NCBI GenBank assembly: GCA_963713085.1
Contig: CAVQKQ010000022.1
Location: 1 to 64,000 of the forward strand
Direction: 5' to 3'
Source of the DNA: PFJX01 sp963713085
GTDB lineage: Bacteria > Pseudomonadota > Gammaproteobacteria > Burkholderiales > Thiobacillaceae
Length of the DNA stretch: 64,000 nucleotides
Positions 1 through 12,540 of the stretch are shown piece after piece (position 1 is the stretch's first letter; every line of letters starts with the position of its first letter). The notes below the pieces were generated by a model. That model saw nothing but the letters and a program-made list of their open reading frames with translations, did not search any database and had not been told where the DNA came from. The translations under genes were made by a program, and so were the position numbers.

Positions 1-525
1 GGACGGCAGTTTGACCGATTCTCCGGCCAGCATGAACACCCCCTTCCCACGATGGTGCAGGGTTCGCGGGTCCTTGATGGCCGGGTCCAGCCAGGCCTTG
101 ACCACCTCCAGGACGAACAGGCCGTATTTGTTCACCATCCGGCCGTCCGCTACCCGGCATTCCAGGTTGGCGTAGCACTCGCCGACGAGGGGCGGCTGGA
201 CCAGGGCCGCCGGCATGGGGGTGAGGCCGAAGCGCTGGAACTTGTCCACGGTGCTGCCGGAGCAGTTGCCGACGCCCACCACCTGCCGGGCCAGGTCCAC
301 GGTGGGGATGGCGATGACGCATTCCTTGGTGCGCCTCAAGGCCTGGTAGCTGTAGTCCCGGTTGCTGACGATGCAGGCCACCCTGGGCGGCTCGAACTCC
401 ACCATCATGTGCCAGGACAGGGTCATGACGTTGGGCCGGCCCTTGGCGCTAGTGGTGAGCAAAACCACGGGCCCGGGCTCCAGCAGGCCGTAGACCTTGG
501 ACAGGGGAAAATTTCTGAGGGCCAT
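1..525 (-). CDS. Flavin reductase family protein (partial, 3' end outside window)
   Basis: Reading leftward from an ATG at 523-525, 175 codons stay open to the window edge, so the C-terminus is missing. The N-terminus begins MALRNFPLSKVYGLLEPG and continues with PVVLLTTSAKGRPNVMTLSW, the layout of flavin reductase-like FMN-binding split-barrel proteins, in which a T/S-x-x-x-G-x-x-N-x-M stretch contacts the flavin. Later segments (VACIVSNRDYSY, TKECVIAIP, CYANLECRVADG) follow the same fold. Such proteins reduce or bind FMN and often serve partner oxygenases; no partner is visible, so the substrate is unknown. It is divergent from the FGGY kinase gene, with about 125 bp between the starts. Confidence 0.8.
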   Translation of the reverse strand, partial: MALRNFPLSKVYGLLEPGPVVLLTTSAKGRPNVMTLSWHMMVEFEPPRVACIVSNRDYSYQALRRTKECVIAIPTVDLARQVVGVGNCSGSTVDKFQRFGLTPMPAALVQPPLVGECYANLECRVADGRMVNKYGLFVLEVVKAWLDPAIKDPRTLHHRGKGVFMLAGESVKLPS

Positions 526-650
526 GCTTGCCTCCCTATGCGAGTGCCGGCGCCTTCAACATAGCCAAGGCTTGCGGGACGGGCCACGCCTGGTTCAGGC
601 AGGCGCGAGTGGCTGATATATTGGGCCATGCGCTCCGACTCGGCTTTCCC

Positions 651-1915
651 ATGTTCCTAGGCATCGACTTCGGCACCACCGGCGCCCGAGCCTGCGTCAT
701 CGCGCCCACCGGCCAGATCGAGGATATGGCGCGCCTGGATTTCGGTGATCTGCCGGAACACGAGGCGGCCGCCAGCTGGCGCGAGGCGCTGTTCTCCCTG
801 ATCGCCGGGATTCCGGCGGGCATGCGCAGGCGCATGGCGGCGCTGTCCATCGACGGCACCTCCGGCACGGTGCTGGCCTGCGACGAGGCGCTGAACCCCA
901 CCTTCCCTCCCCTGCCCTACAACGACGCCCGCGCTGTGGAGGAGGCCAAGGCCATCGCCCGGGCCGCCGGTGCGGAACACCCGGCCGCCGGCGCCACCTC
1001 GGGACTGGCCAAGGTGCTCTGGCTGAAAAAGCGCCTTGGGCAGGAGCGGGCCCGGCTCTACCTGAACCAGGCGGACTGGCTGTCCGCCCTGCTCTCGGGG
1101 CGGCCGGTAGCGACTACCACAACGCCCTGAAGATGGGCCTGGATCCCGAGTCCGGGCGATGGCCCGACTGGGTGGCGCTCCTGGCCGACATCGCCTGCCT
1201 ACCCGTCCCGGTCAAACCCGGTGCCGGCGTGGGACTGGTGGAGATGCCCCGTGCCCGGAAACTGGGCCTCAACCTCGATTGCCTGGTGCGGGCCGGCACC
1301 ACGGACAGCATCGCCGCCTTCCTGGCCGCCGGGGTGGACCGGCCCGGCGGGGCGGTCACCTCCCTGGGCACCACCCTGGTACTCAAGCTCCTGTCTGAGA
1401 ATCGGGTCGACGCCGGCCAATACGGGATCTATTCCCATTGGTTCGGCCGGCTCTGGCTGGCCGGCGGCGCTTCCAACGCCGGCGGTGGGGTACTGCGCCA
1501 GCATTTCAGCGACGACGAGCTGGACGCCCTCTCCGCCCGCATCGACCCCGACCGGGACAGCGGCCTGGATTACTACCCGCTGCCCCGGCCGGGCGAACGT
1601 TTCCCCGTCAACGATCCCGATCTGCAGCCGCGCCTGGAGCCTCGTCCGTCCGAGCGGGCGCAATTTCTCCATGGCATCCTGGAAGGATTGGCCCGCATCG
1701 AGGCCCTGGGCTACCGCCGCCTGGAGGCGTTGGGCGCATCCCCATTACAATATGTCGTCGGGGCCGGTGGCGGCGCGGGGAATGCCACTTATACTCGGAT
1801 ACGCGCCGGCCGGCTGGGGGTGCCCGTCACCACCGCCGATCAAAGCGAAGCCTGCTATGGCGCGGCCCTGCTGGCCCGCTTCGGTACCGCATTGTTTCCG
1901 GGAGAATCGGAATGA
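651..1915 (+). pseudogene. FGGY-family carbohydrate kinase, split by a one-base frame break
   Basis: ATG 651 opens with FLGIDFGTTGARACVIAP, the phosphate-1 motif of FGGY sugar kinases, followed by LSIDGTSGTVLACDE. That frame stops at 1128-1130, but from about 1106 the -1 frame continues with GSDYHNALKMGLDPESG, then RAGTTDSIAAFLAAG and a C-terminal GAGGGAGNATYTRIRAGRLG motif, so the two halves are clearly one gene. One extra G in the CCGG run near 1104-1107 would restore a protein of about 421 aa. The short length and motifs resemble the D-ribulokinase/AtXK1-like branch rather than long xylulokinases, but the substrate is a guess. The stop overlaps the start of the PilZ-like gene (ATGA), suggesting translational coupling. 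It may be a sequencing error or a recent mutation. Confidence 0.85.
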
Positions 1916-2418
1916 ACGATGGTTTGGCCTGCCTATGCAGCATCCCCCTGAGCTGGCGCGAAGCCGATCTGGACGAGGCCGCGCGCCTGGCAATGATGCG
2001 GGAGGCCACCCTGCTGCTGACCGCCATCAACCAGATGGAAGCCGCCCACGAAATGGAGGGCGCCTCCCAGGAGAACCGTCGCCTCGAGCGCATCGAGGCC
2101 AAACTGGACCTGGCCCTGCACCTGCTGGCACGCGCCCTGGAGGCCGGCGCGCCGCCCCCGTCCCGCCCGGTCAAGATCACCCCGGTAGGCGCCGAATGGG
2201 ACGACCCGGCACCGCCGCGAACCGGAGCGGCCCTGGTTCTGGAATTGCGCCTCTCACAGGCCTTGCCTCTCACCGTCCAACTGCCCGCCTTCGCCCAGGC
2301 CGCCCCTTCCGGCATGGTCCGGGCGGATTTTTCCGGGCTGCCCCCGGACCTGGAAGATGTCCTGCACCAGTTCGTGTTCCGCAGACACAGACAGGCGATA
2401 CGGGCGAAGACCGTTTAG
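1912..2418 (+). CDS. PilZ-like domain protein
   Basis: 168 aa; the ATG overlaps the kinase stop as ATGA. The N-terminal half is a helical, charged region (about residues 20-75). The C-terminal half (about 85-168) has the strand pattern of a PilZ domain, ending with a V-L-H-Q-F-V-F-R-R-H-R-Q helix typical of PilZ proteins. The canonical cyclic-di-GMP ligands (RxxxR and D/NxSxxG) are not visible, so this is a degenerate PilZ domain that may bind a protein partner rather than the nucleotide. Its neighbours (a sugar kinase and a chemoreceptor) do not define the pathway. Confidence 0.7.
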   Translation: MNDGLACLCSIPLSWREADLDEAARLAMMREATLLLTAINQMEAAHEMEGASQENRRLERIEAKLDLALHLLARALEAGAPPPSRPVKITPVGAEWDDPAPPRTGAALVLELRLSQALPLTVQLPAFAQAAPSGMVRADFSGLPPDLEDVLHQFVFRRHRQAIRAKTV

Positions 2419-2517
2419 TCTGAACGTCTGAACCCGCGGCTTTGTTGTTAGCGGCCGCGGAGGTATCACCGTCAAGCACATCAAAACCAAAAAACCCTAG
2501 CCTGGGGAGTGATCGTC

Positions 2518-4128
2518 ATGATCGGTAAAACCTTGAGTTCCGTGCAGGCCAAGATCGTGTTGGTCATCGGCCTGACATTTGTCCTGGTGTTGGCGGCTTC
2601 CGTCCTCATGACCGCGAACGAACAAATGCGGATGGCCGAGTCCGTTGCCGACAACAAGGCCAGGGATCTGGGGCAAGCCTATTTCGACGGCCTCAACACC
2701 ATGATGCTGACCGGCAACATGGAGCAGAAGGAAGTCCTTCGCGGCAAGCTGATGGCGAAGGGGGATCTCACGGAAATCCGCGTGATCCATGCCGATAAAT
2801 ACCTTGAAGGCGTCGTCAAGCAGGCAGAGCCCCCCCGCGACGATCTGGACCGCAAGGCCCTGGATGGTTCGATCGTTCAGGTGATCGGCAAAGACGCCAG
2901 AGGCAGGACCGCGACCTACATCGCACCGATCCGCGCCAGCAGCAATTATCTGGGCACCAACTGCCTGACCTGCCACCAGGTCCCGGAAGGCACCGTGATC
3001 GCGGCCATACGTACCACCTATTCAATGGCCGACCTGGACAAGCAAACCCGCAAGGCGCTGATTTTCAACGGTGCCGTCAATCTGATCCTTTTCCTGTTCG
3101 GCATCGGACTGGTCCTGCTCCTGCTGCGCAAGATTGTCATTTTGCCGCTGCTGCATATGCGCCAGACCATGCACCGGATCGAGATGGAATCCGACCTGGG
3201 CACCCGGCTGGGCCTGACCGGCAAGGATGAAGTGGGGGCCTTGGCCCAGACCATCAATGGCATGCTGGATAGGTTCCGCGACAGCCTCGTCCGCGTCTCG
3301 GATACCTCCCTGCGCCTTTCCACCGCCTCGGACCACATCGTCAAAGTTTCAGAACAAACCGCCGAGGCCGCCAACACCCAGCGCGCTGAAACCGGGGAGG
3401 CGTTCAGGTTCGTCAGCGACCTGAAGGCCATCGCCCTGGATGTGGGCACCAGCGCAAGCGAGGCCGCGGATGCCTCGCAAGAGGCGGACCGGCAGGCGGT
3501 ACAGGGCACCGCCATGACCCGGGAAGCCATAGGCGGCATCCTCACCCTGGTGGACGAACTGGCCCAGGCAGCCCAGGCCATCGCCAAACTGGAGGAACGC
3601 AGCCACAACGTCAGCGAGGTCCTGGGCATAATCCGGAGCATTGCCGAACAGACCAATCTGCTTGCCCTCAATGCCGCCATCGAGGCAGCCCGGGCCGGCG
3701 AGGCAGGCAGAGGATTCGCCGTGGTGGCGGACGAGGTTCGCAAACTGGCCAACAAATCCCATGAGTCCACCGAAAAGATCGAGGACATCGTCAGGCGTCT
3801 TCAGACAGAGGCGAAAGAAGCGGTCACGGTCATGGACCACGCCCGGGACAGTGCAGGGCTGCGCGGCCAACAGCTGGAACAGGCCGTGGCCAGCCTGGAC
3901 ATGATCGTCTCCCGGGTGGCGGAAATCCGCGCATTGAACCAGGGCATGGTCCAGGCAATTAACCGCCAGAGCGAAATCACCGGCAACGTGAATGCGCACA
4001 TGGTCAGTGTCAGCGGCATCGCCGAACGCACGGCCGACGAAGCGGTCCAGACCCGCGCCATGAGCGAGGAACTGGTGTCCCTGGCCCGGGAACTCCAGGG
4101 CCTGGTCCAGCGCTTCAAACTGGGTTGA
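2518..4128 (+). CDS. Methyl-accepting chemotaxis protein with periplasmic c-type heme motif
   Basis: ATG 2518 is preceded 8 nt upstream by GGGGAG and is preferred over the in-frame GTG at 2509. The protein has a TM helix near residues 10-30, a periplasmic sensor domain, a second TM helix near 180-202, a HAMP region and a long cytoplasmic coiled coil. The sensor domain contains C-L-T-C-H at about residues 149-153, a CxxCH site for covalent heme c. The signalling tip includes EQTNLLALNAAIEAARAGE followed by GRGFAVVADEVRKLA, so it should couple to CheA/CheW. By analogy with heme-containing chemoreceptors of Geobacter it may sense redox state, oxygen or NO; that is inference. No che genes are nearby. 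Confidence 0.93.
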   Translation: MIGKTLSSVQAKIVLVIGLTFVLVLAASVLMTANEQMRMAESVADNKARDLGQAYFDGLNTMMLTGNMEQKEVLRGKLMAKGDLTEIRVIHADKYLEGVVKQAEPPRDDLDRKALDGSIVQVIGKDARGRTATYIAPIRASSNYLGTNCLTCHQVPEGTVIAAIRTTYSMADLDKQTRKALIFNGAVNLILFLFGIGLVLLLLRKIVILPLLHMRQTMHRIEMESDLGTRLGLTGKDEVGALAQTINGMLDRFRDSLVRVSDTSLRLSTASDHIVKVSEQTAEAANTQRAETGEAFRFVSDLKAIALDVGTSASEAADASQEADRQAVQGTAMTREAIGGILTLVDELAQAAQAIAKLEERSHNVSEVLGIIRSIAEQTNLLALNAAIEAARAGEAGRGFAVVADEVRKLANKSHESTEKIEDIVRRLQTEAKEAVTVMDHARDSAGLRGQQLEQAVASLDMIVSRVAEIRALNQGMVQAINRQSEITGNVNAHMVSVSGIAERTADEAVQTRAMSEELVSLARELQGLVQRFKLG

Positions 4129-4142
4129 GGCCTGTCGGCGGA

Positions 4143-4685
4143 ATGGACACGGCCTGGCGCGGCGGCGCGATCGTCATGTTGGCATTGTCGCTGTGTTTAC
4201 CGGCAGGTTGCCACACCCTGCCGAAAGACCTGGAAAAACCCCGCGTCGGCCTGAGCGGCATCGCCATGAAGGCGGTCGGCTTGTTCGAGCAGCGCTTCAA
4301 TCTCCTGTTGAGTGTGCAGAATCCCAACAACACCGAACTGAACCTGAAGGGCCTCAGCCTGGAACTGGAACTGAACGACCAGCCCTTCGCCACGCTGGTT
4401 TCCGACCAGGCAGTCACCCTACCCCGCCTGGGCACCGCCGAAATCACCGTGGAGGCCTCGACCCAGCTTTCCGGTTGGCTCAGGCAATTGCGCCATTACC
4501 GCCACGGCGACAGCCGGCTATTGCGCTACCGCCTCAAGGGCGACGTGTTCGCCGGCCCATTCGGGATCAGAATTCCCGTGGAGGAAAAGGGGGAAGTCCG
4601 GCTCGACGACCTGGCCGGCGGCACACCGCCCAAAGCCCAGCCCCAGGACGCGCCCAAGCCGACCCACCTGCCCAACGCCATCTGA
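4143..4685 (+). CDS. LEA type 2 (WHy domain) family lipoprotein
   Basis: About 180 aa from ATG 4143, 14 bp after the chemoreceptor stop. The N-terminus has a hydrophobic stretch ending L-P-A-G-C, a lipobox, so the mature protein should be lipid-anchored at Cys. The mature part contains FNLLLSVQNPNNTELNLKGL, a late-embryogenesis-abundant type 2/WHy beta-sandwich signature, then a second strand set (RLLRYRLKGDVFAGPFG) and a low-complexity Pro-rich tail. Bacterial WHy lipoproteins are linked to desiccation or envelope stress but lack a defined biochemical activity. A TTG at 4125 could be an alternative start overlapping the previous gene; the signal peptide fits the ATG better. Confidence 0.8.
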   Translation: MDTAWRGGAIVMLALSLCLPAGCHTLPKDLEKPRVGLSGIAMKAVGLFEQRFNLLLSVQNPNNTELNLKGLSLELELNDQPFATLVSDQAVTLPRLGTAEITVEASTQLSGWLRQLRHYRHGDSRLLRYRLKGDVFAGPFGIRIPVEEKGEVRLDDLAGGTPPKAQPQDAPKPTHLPNAI

Positions 4686-4693
4686 TCCGGGGC

Positions 4694-5086
4694 TCAATCC
4701 GCGCCGTCCAGCTCCACCAGTTCCACCAGTTCCAGGGCATTGCCGTCCGGGTCCCTGACGAACAGGGCCTTGCGGCCCGAACGGCTGAGGGTATAAGGCA
4801 CGCCGGCATCATCCAGGCGCGCCCGCAATTCCCGCCAGCCCCTGACCCCCAGGGCCGTGTGCCGGTCTCGCCCGCCGTGTTCCGGGCGGCCGGAGACGGG
4901 ATCTGGATTGGGTAGGCAGATCAGGTGGATCTGTGACTGCCCGACGTTGTACCAGATGCCCGTGAAGCTCATCTCAGGCCGCGCCGGGTCGGGAGCGAGG
5001 CCAAGCATGCCCTCGTAGAAATCCCGTGCATTGGCGAGGTCCGCCACCAATAGGGAGGCATGCAACAGGCTTGTCATCTCAATCAT
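4694..5086 (-). CDS. VOC (glyoxalase/bleomycin-resistance) family protein
   Basis: 130 aa (127 if ATG 5077 is used). Two beta-alpha-beta-beta-beta halves are visible: LLHASLLVADLANARDFYEG at the N-terminus and R-D-P-D-G-N-A-L-E-L-V-E at the C-terminus, the usual VOC pattern with the terminal Glu of a metal site. The histidine near the start (H-A-S-L-L-V) and a mid His in SQIHLICLP are candidate metal ligands. The substrate cannot be predicted. The start overlaps the stop of the EamA transporter upstream on the same strand, so the two are likely co-transcribed. Confidence 0.85.
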   Translation of the reverse strand: MIEMTSLLHASLLVADLANARDFYEGMLGLAPDPARPEMSFTGIWYNVGQSQIHLICLPNPDPVSGRPEHGGRDRHTALGVRGWRELRARLDDAGVPYTLSRSGRKALFVRDPDGNALELVELVELDGAD

Positions 5087-5948
5087 GTTTCTGCCTTACG
5101 GAAAGCAGGGTTGCGGCGACGATCATGGCGCCGCCGATCCATTCGCGCCGGTCCATGAGCTCCCCGGCCCAGTAGCGGCTGGAAATGGCGGCCACCACCA
5201 GTTCGCTGAGCAGGATGACTACCGCGCGGTTGGCCGGGGTATGGGCCAGGCCGTATTGCACCGAGAAGGTGGCAAGCAGCAGGGCCAGGGCGATGCCGGC
5301 CACGATCAGCCAGCCCGAAGGTTCCAGCGCTGGGACGGTGGCGATGGCGCCGGGCTCCAGGGATACGAACACGGCGGCGATGAAGCACACGCCGAAAAAT
5401 ACCCAGAGGGAACGTATTTCTATCGGTACCTCCCGGACCTTGCGGGTGAGCACGTTGCTCAGGGCGAAGCCCAGACCGGCGGATAGCGCCATCCACTCCG
5501 CGTGGTTGGCCGGCAGGGGCAGCCCAGCGCCCCGGTACAGCATGACGAAGGCGCCGGCCAGGGACAGGGCGATCACCACCAGGCCGATCCGGCCGACCCA
5601 CTCTTTAAGGATCAGCCAGGCGAACAGGACGGTCCAGAGGGGGGCCAGGTAGAACAGCAGCATGACCCGCATCACCTCCCCGTCTATGACCGCCAGCACG
5701 TAAGCCAGGTTGGTCCAGCCCGAGGCCAGGGCCACCGCCAGCATCCAGCCGGACTGGCCGGGCGGCGCGCGCCAACGCCTCCGGATCAGGAACAGCAGCG
5801 GGATCACGCCCGCGCAGTAGGTCAACAGCGAGGAAACGCTGCCGGATATGCCGGCCATCTCCAGCAGCCGATAGGGATACCAGATCAAACCCCAGGTGGT
5901 GGCGGCCACCATCAGGCTGAAAGGGGCAAGCCAGGCTCTGCTCGGCAT
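5079..5948 (-). CDS. EamA/DMT-family membrane transporter
   Basis: 289 aa with about ten hydrophobic helices arranged as two EamA repeats, typical of drug/metabolite transporters of the inner membrane. Examples are VMRVMLLFYLAPLWTVLFAW in the first repeat and NRAVVILLSELVVAAIS in the second. These carriers usually export amino acids, nucleosides or other metabolites; the substrate is unknown. It is transcribed divergently from dapC, with 37 bp between the starts, so promoters must overlap. It is followed by the overlapping VOC gene. Confidence 0.88.
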   Translation of the reverse strand: MPSRAWLAPFSLMVAATTWGLIWYPYRLLEMAGISGSVSSLLTYCAGVIPLLFLIRRRWRAPPGQSGWMLAVALASGWTNLAYVLAVIDGEVMRVMLLFYLAPLWTVLFAWLILKEWVGRIGLVVIALSLAGAFVMLYRGAGLPLPANHAEWMALSAGLGFALSNVLTRKVREVPIEIRSLWVFFGVCFIAAVFVSLEPGAIATVPALEPSGWLIVAGIALALLLATFSVQYGLAHTPANRAVVILLSELVVAAISSRYWAGELMDRREWIGGAMIVAATLLSVRQKHD

Positions 5949-5985
5949 ATAATTTGTGACTTTCGTAGATCTCGTCTAAAGCGTC

Positions 5986-7179
5986 GTGAACCCGCGCCTG
6001 AACCAGCTCCAACCCTACCCATTCCAGAGGCTGCGCGACCTGTTTGCCGGCGTGGTGCCCAACCCCGCCCTCGGCCCCGTGAATCTTTCCATCGGCGAAC
6101 CCAAGCATGCAACGCCCCAGTTCATCAAGGACGCGCTGGTCGCCAATTTGCATGGGCTGGCCAATTATCCCGTCACCCAGGGCAGCGAGGCGCTGCGCGA
6201 GGCCATCGCGGACTGGTGCCAGGCGCGCTACGGCGTGGATCTGGACCCGGCGACCCAGATCCTGCCGGTGAACGGCAGCCGGGAGGCCCTGTTCGCCTTC
6301 GCCCAGGCCGTGGTGGACCCCACCAAGCACGTGAAGCGGGTGGTCTCGCCGAATCCGTTTTACCAGATTTACGAGGGGGCCGCCCTACTGGCCGGGGCCA
6401 AGCCCTATTACCTCAACACCCTACCGGACAACGGCTTCCACATGGATTTCGCCGCCGTGCCCGACGACCTTTGGGCTGATTGCCACCTGGCCTACGTCTG
6501 CTCGCCGGGCAACCCCACGGGCAAGGTCATGGCCCTGGAGGAATGGCGCACCCTGTTCGAACTGTCGGAGCGGCACGGCTTCATCATCGCCGCCGACGAA
6601 TGCTATTCGGAGATCTACTTCGAGGAAGCCAATCCACCTTTGGGCGCCCTCTCCGCCGCCCGGGCATTGGGGCGCGACTTCAGCCGGCTGGTGGTGTTCA
6701 ACAGCCTATCCAAGCGCTCCAACGTGCCCGGCCTGCGTTCCGGCTTCGTCGCCGGGGACCCGGAGCTCATCAAACAGTTCCTGCTCTACCGCACCTACCA
6801 CGGCAGCGCCATGAACCCGGCGGTGCAGGCGGCTTCTGCGGCGGCCTGGAAGGATGAGGGACACGTCCTTGAAAACCGCCGCCTCTACCGGGAGAAATTC
6901 GCCGCGGTCATGCCCGTTCTGGGCAAGGCTCTGGCATTCGAGGCCCCGGATGCCGCCTTCTACCTGTGGGCCAGGACTCCGGGAGACGATGCCGATTTCG
7001 CCCGCGACCTGTATCGCGAGCGCCATGTCACCGTCTTGCCCGGCTCCTTCCTGGCCCGGGAGGCGAAAGGGGTCAATCCCGGCCGGGGCTTCGTGCGTAT
7101 CGCCCTGGTGGATGATCTGGAGGCCTGCGTGGAGGCCGCCCAGCGCATCGCAAGCTTTGCCGAACATCGGGCCTTATAG
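5986..7179 (+). CDS. dapC: Succinyldiaminopimelate aminotransferase
   Basis: 397 aa beginning at a GTG codon (MNPRLNQLQPYPFQRLRDLF). It is a fold-type I PLP aminotransferase: LSIGEPKHATP near the N-terminus, C-S-P-G-N-P-T-G-K in the middle, the Schiff-base lysine in N-S-L-S-K-R-S-N, and G-L-R-S-G-F after it. These features and the family start match DapC of the succinylase branch of lysine/diaminopimelate synthesis, which transaminates N-succinyl-2-amino-6-oxopimelate with glutamate. dapD, encoding the preceding enzyme, lies 49 bp downstream, which supports the assignment. Cytoplasmic. Confidence 0.95.
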   Translation: MNPRLNQLQPYPFQRLRDLFAGVVPNPALGPVNLSIGEPKHATPQFIKDALVANLHGLANYPVTQGSEALREAIADWCQARYGVDLDPATQILPVNGSREALFAFAQAVVDPTKHVKRVVSPNPFYQIYEGAALLAGAKPYYLNTLPDNGFHMDFAAVPDDLWADCHLAYVCSPGNPTGKVMALEEWRTLFELSERHGFIIAADECYSEIYFEEANPPLGALSAARALGRDFSRLVVFNSLSKRSNVPGLRSGFVAGDPELIKQFLLYRTYHGSAMNPAVQAASAAAWKDEGHVLENRRLYREKFAAVMPVLGKALAFEAPDAAFYLWARTPGDDADFARDLYRERHVTVLPGSFLAREAKGVNPGRGFVRIALVDDLEACVEAAQRIASFAEHRAL

Positions 7180-7228
7180 TTAATTTTATTTATCAATTTA
7201 TCTGCGTAACCTACTGAGGAAATAAGAA

Positions 7229-8053
7229 ATGGTCGAACTGCAACCCATCATCGAAGAGGCCTTCGAACGCCGTTCCGAGATCACCCCCCGCAATGTGGAG
7301 CCCCGGGTCAAGGATGCCGTCATGGCGGTGCTCGACCTTCTCGACATGGGCGAGCTGCGGGTGGCGGAACGCACTGAAGGCCAGAACTGGGTCACCCATC
7401 AGTGGATCAAGAAGGCCGTGCTGCTGTCGTTCCGCATGGAGGACAATGCCTTCATCAAGGGCGGCTTCACCAACTATTACGACAAGGTGCCCAGCAAGTT
7501 CGCCGACTACAACAGCCGCGATTTCCGCGAAGGCGGCTTCCGCGTGGTGCCCCCCGCGGCCGCAAGGAAAGGTTCCTACATCGCCAAGAACGTGGTGCTG
7601 ATGCCTTCCTACGTCAACATCGGCGCCTACGTGGACGAAGGCACCATGGTGGACACCTGGGCCACCGTCGGTTCCTGCGCCCAGATCGGCAAGAACGTGC
7701 ATCTTTCCGGCGGCGTCGGCATCGGCGGCGTACTGGAGCCGGTCCAGGCCGGCCCCACCATCATCGGCGATAACTGCTTCGTCGGCGCCCGCTCCGAGGT
7801 GGTCGAGGGGGTGGTGGTGGAGGACAACTGCGTGATCTCCATGGGCGTCTACATCGGCCAGTCCACCAAGATCTACGACCGGGAAACCGGCCAGGTCAGC
7901 TATGGCCGCATCCCGGCCGGCTCCGTGGTGGTGAGCGGAAACCTGCCCTCGGCCGATGGCAAGTACAGCCTCTATTGCGCGGTGATCGTGAAGAAGGTGG
8001 ACGAAAAGACCCTGAGCAAGGTGGGCATCAACGAGTTGCTGCGCGGCATCTAA
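7229..8053 (+). CDS. dapD: Tetrahydrodipicolinate N-succinyltransferase
   Basis: 274 aa from ATG 7229, with a purine-rich GAGGAAATAAG ribosome site just upstream. The sequence has the left-handed beta-helix hexapeptide repeats of DapD (for example VVLMPSYVNIGAYVDEGTMV followed by GGVGIGGVLEPVQAGPTII) after an alpha-helical N-terminal domain. It transfers a succinyl group from succinyl-CoA to tetrahydrodipicolinate in lysine and peptidoglycan precursor synthesis. The length is usual for the family, and its position directly after dapC makes a two-gene unit. Confidence 0.97.
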   Translation: MVELQPIIEEAFERRSEITPRNVEPRVKDAVMAVLDLLDMGELRVAERTEGQNWVTHQWIKKAVLLSFRMEDNAFIKGGFTNYYDKVPSKFADYNSRDFREGGFRVVPPAAARKGSYIAKNVVLMPSYVNIGAYVDEGTMVDTWATVGSCAQIGKNVHLSGGVGIGGVLEPVQAGPTIIGDNCFVGARSEVVEGVVVEDNCVISMGVYIGQSTKIYDRETGQVSYGRIPAGSVVVSGNLPSADGKYSLYCAVIVKKVDEKTLSKVGINELLRGI

Positions 8054-8106
8054 ACCTAAGCTAAACGGTAGGAACGCAGGTTCCTGCCGTCATTCCGGGA
8101 AGCATC

Positions 8107-8946
8107 ATGACTGACCTCTCAAAGGCGGAAGCCGAAAAAATCATCGCCAGCGTGGCGATCCCGCCCCGTCCCGCCATCGTCAACGCGGTCTTGGAAGAAC
8201 GCGGCAAGTCGGAGCCCGACCTGCGCCGCATCGGCCAGCTTATCTCCACAGACGTGGGCCTGGCCGCCGCCGTGCTCAAGACCATCAACTCGCCCTTCTT
8301 CGGCCTGCGCCGGCAGGTGACCTCCATCGATCACGGCGTGTCCATGCTGGGCATGAAGAACGTCGGCGCCCTGGTCATGAGCCTGTCCCTGCGCAATACC
8401 GTTCCCACCCAGGGATTGGATCGTTTCTGGGACGAGGCGGCGCGCAGCGCGCTGGTGTCCGCCTACATGGCCCAGACCCTCGGCTGCAGTCCAAAGGAGG
8501 ACGCCCACCTGTTCGGTCTGTTCCACAATGCCGGCATCCCGCTATTGATGCGCCGTTTCCCCAATTACCGGGAAACCCTCATGCGCGCCAACGCGGAGCC
8601 GGTGCGCAGCTTCACCGATGTCGAGGACGCGGAACTCGGCACCAACCATGCAGTGGTCGGGGCGTTGCTGGCCAAGGGCTGGCAGTTGCCCGAACACATC
8701 CGCCAGGCCATAGGTCAGCATCATGACCTGGACGTGTTCACCAGCCACCTGCCCGCCGAATCCCTCAATCTGATTGCTGTAACCCTATTGGCTGAACACA
8801 TCGAAAGCGGTTTTTCCCGCTTGTCCTTTGACATCGAATGGGAGAAATGCGGCGAGGCCATACTGGCCCACCTGATGCTGGATCAGGACCAGTTCGAGGA
8901 GTTGGCCAAGGATGCCAAGGAGATGCTGGAGGATTCCGGACTCTGA
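8107..8946 (+). CDS. HDOD domain protein
   Basis: 279 aa. The HDOD core covers about residues 15-215 (IPPRPAIVNAVLEERGKSEP, DVGLAAAVLKTINSPFFGL, ALVMSLSLRN), with H-N-A-G where catalytic HD phosphohydrolases have H-D, as is usual in HDOD proteins that act as signalling adaptors without hydrolase activity. No second output domain is attached. HDOD proteins take part in chemotaxis, motility and c-di-GMP networks; the specific role here is unknown. It ends 2 bp before the oxoprolinase start. Confidence 0.88.
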   Translation: MTDLSKAEAEKIIASVAIPPRPAIVNAVLEERGKSEPDLRRIGQLISTDVGLAAAVLKTINSPFFGLRRQVTSIDHGVSMLGMKNVGALVMSLSLRNTVPTQGLDRFWDEAARSALVSAYMAQTLGCSPKEDAHLFGLFHNAGIPLLMRRFPNYRETLMRANAEPVRSFTDVEDAELGTNHAVVGALLAKGWQLPEHIRQAIGQHHDLDVFTSHLPAESLNLIAVTLLAEHIESGFSRLSFDIEWEKCGEAILAHLMLDQDQFEELAKDAKEMLEDSGL

Positions 8947-8948
8947 GC

Positions 8949-12506
<3,558 letters not shown>

Positions 12507-12540
12507 GATGCCGCGTCATCGTCCAACCCCGGGATAGCAC

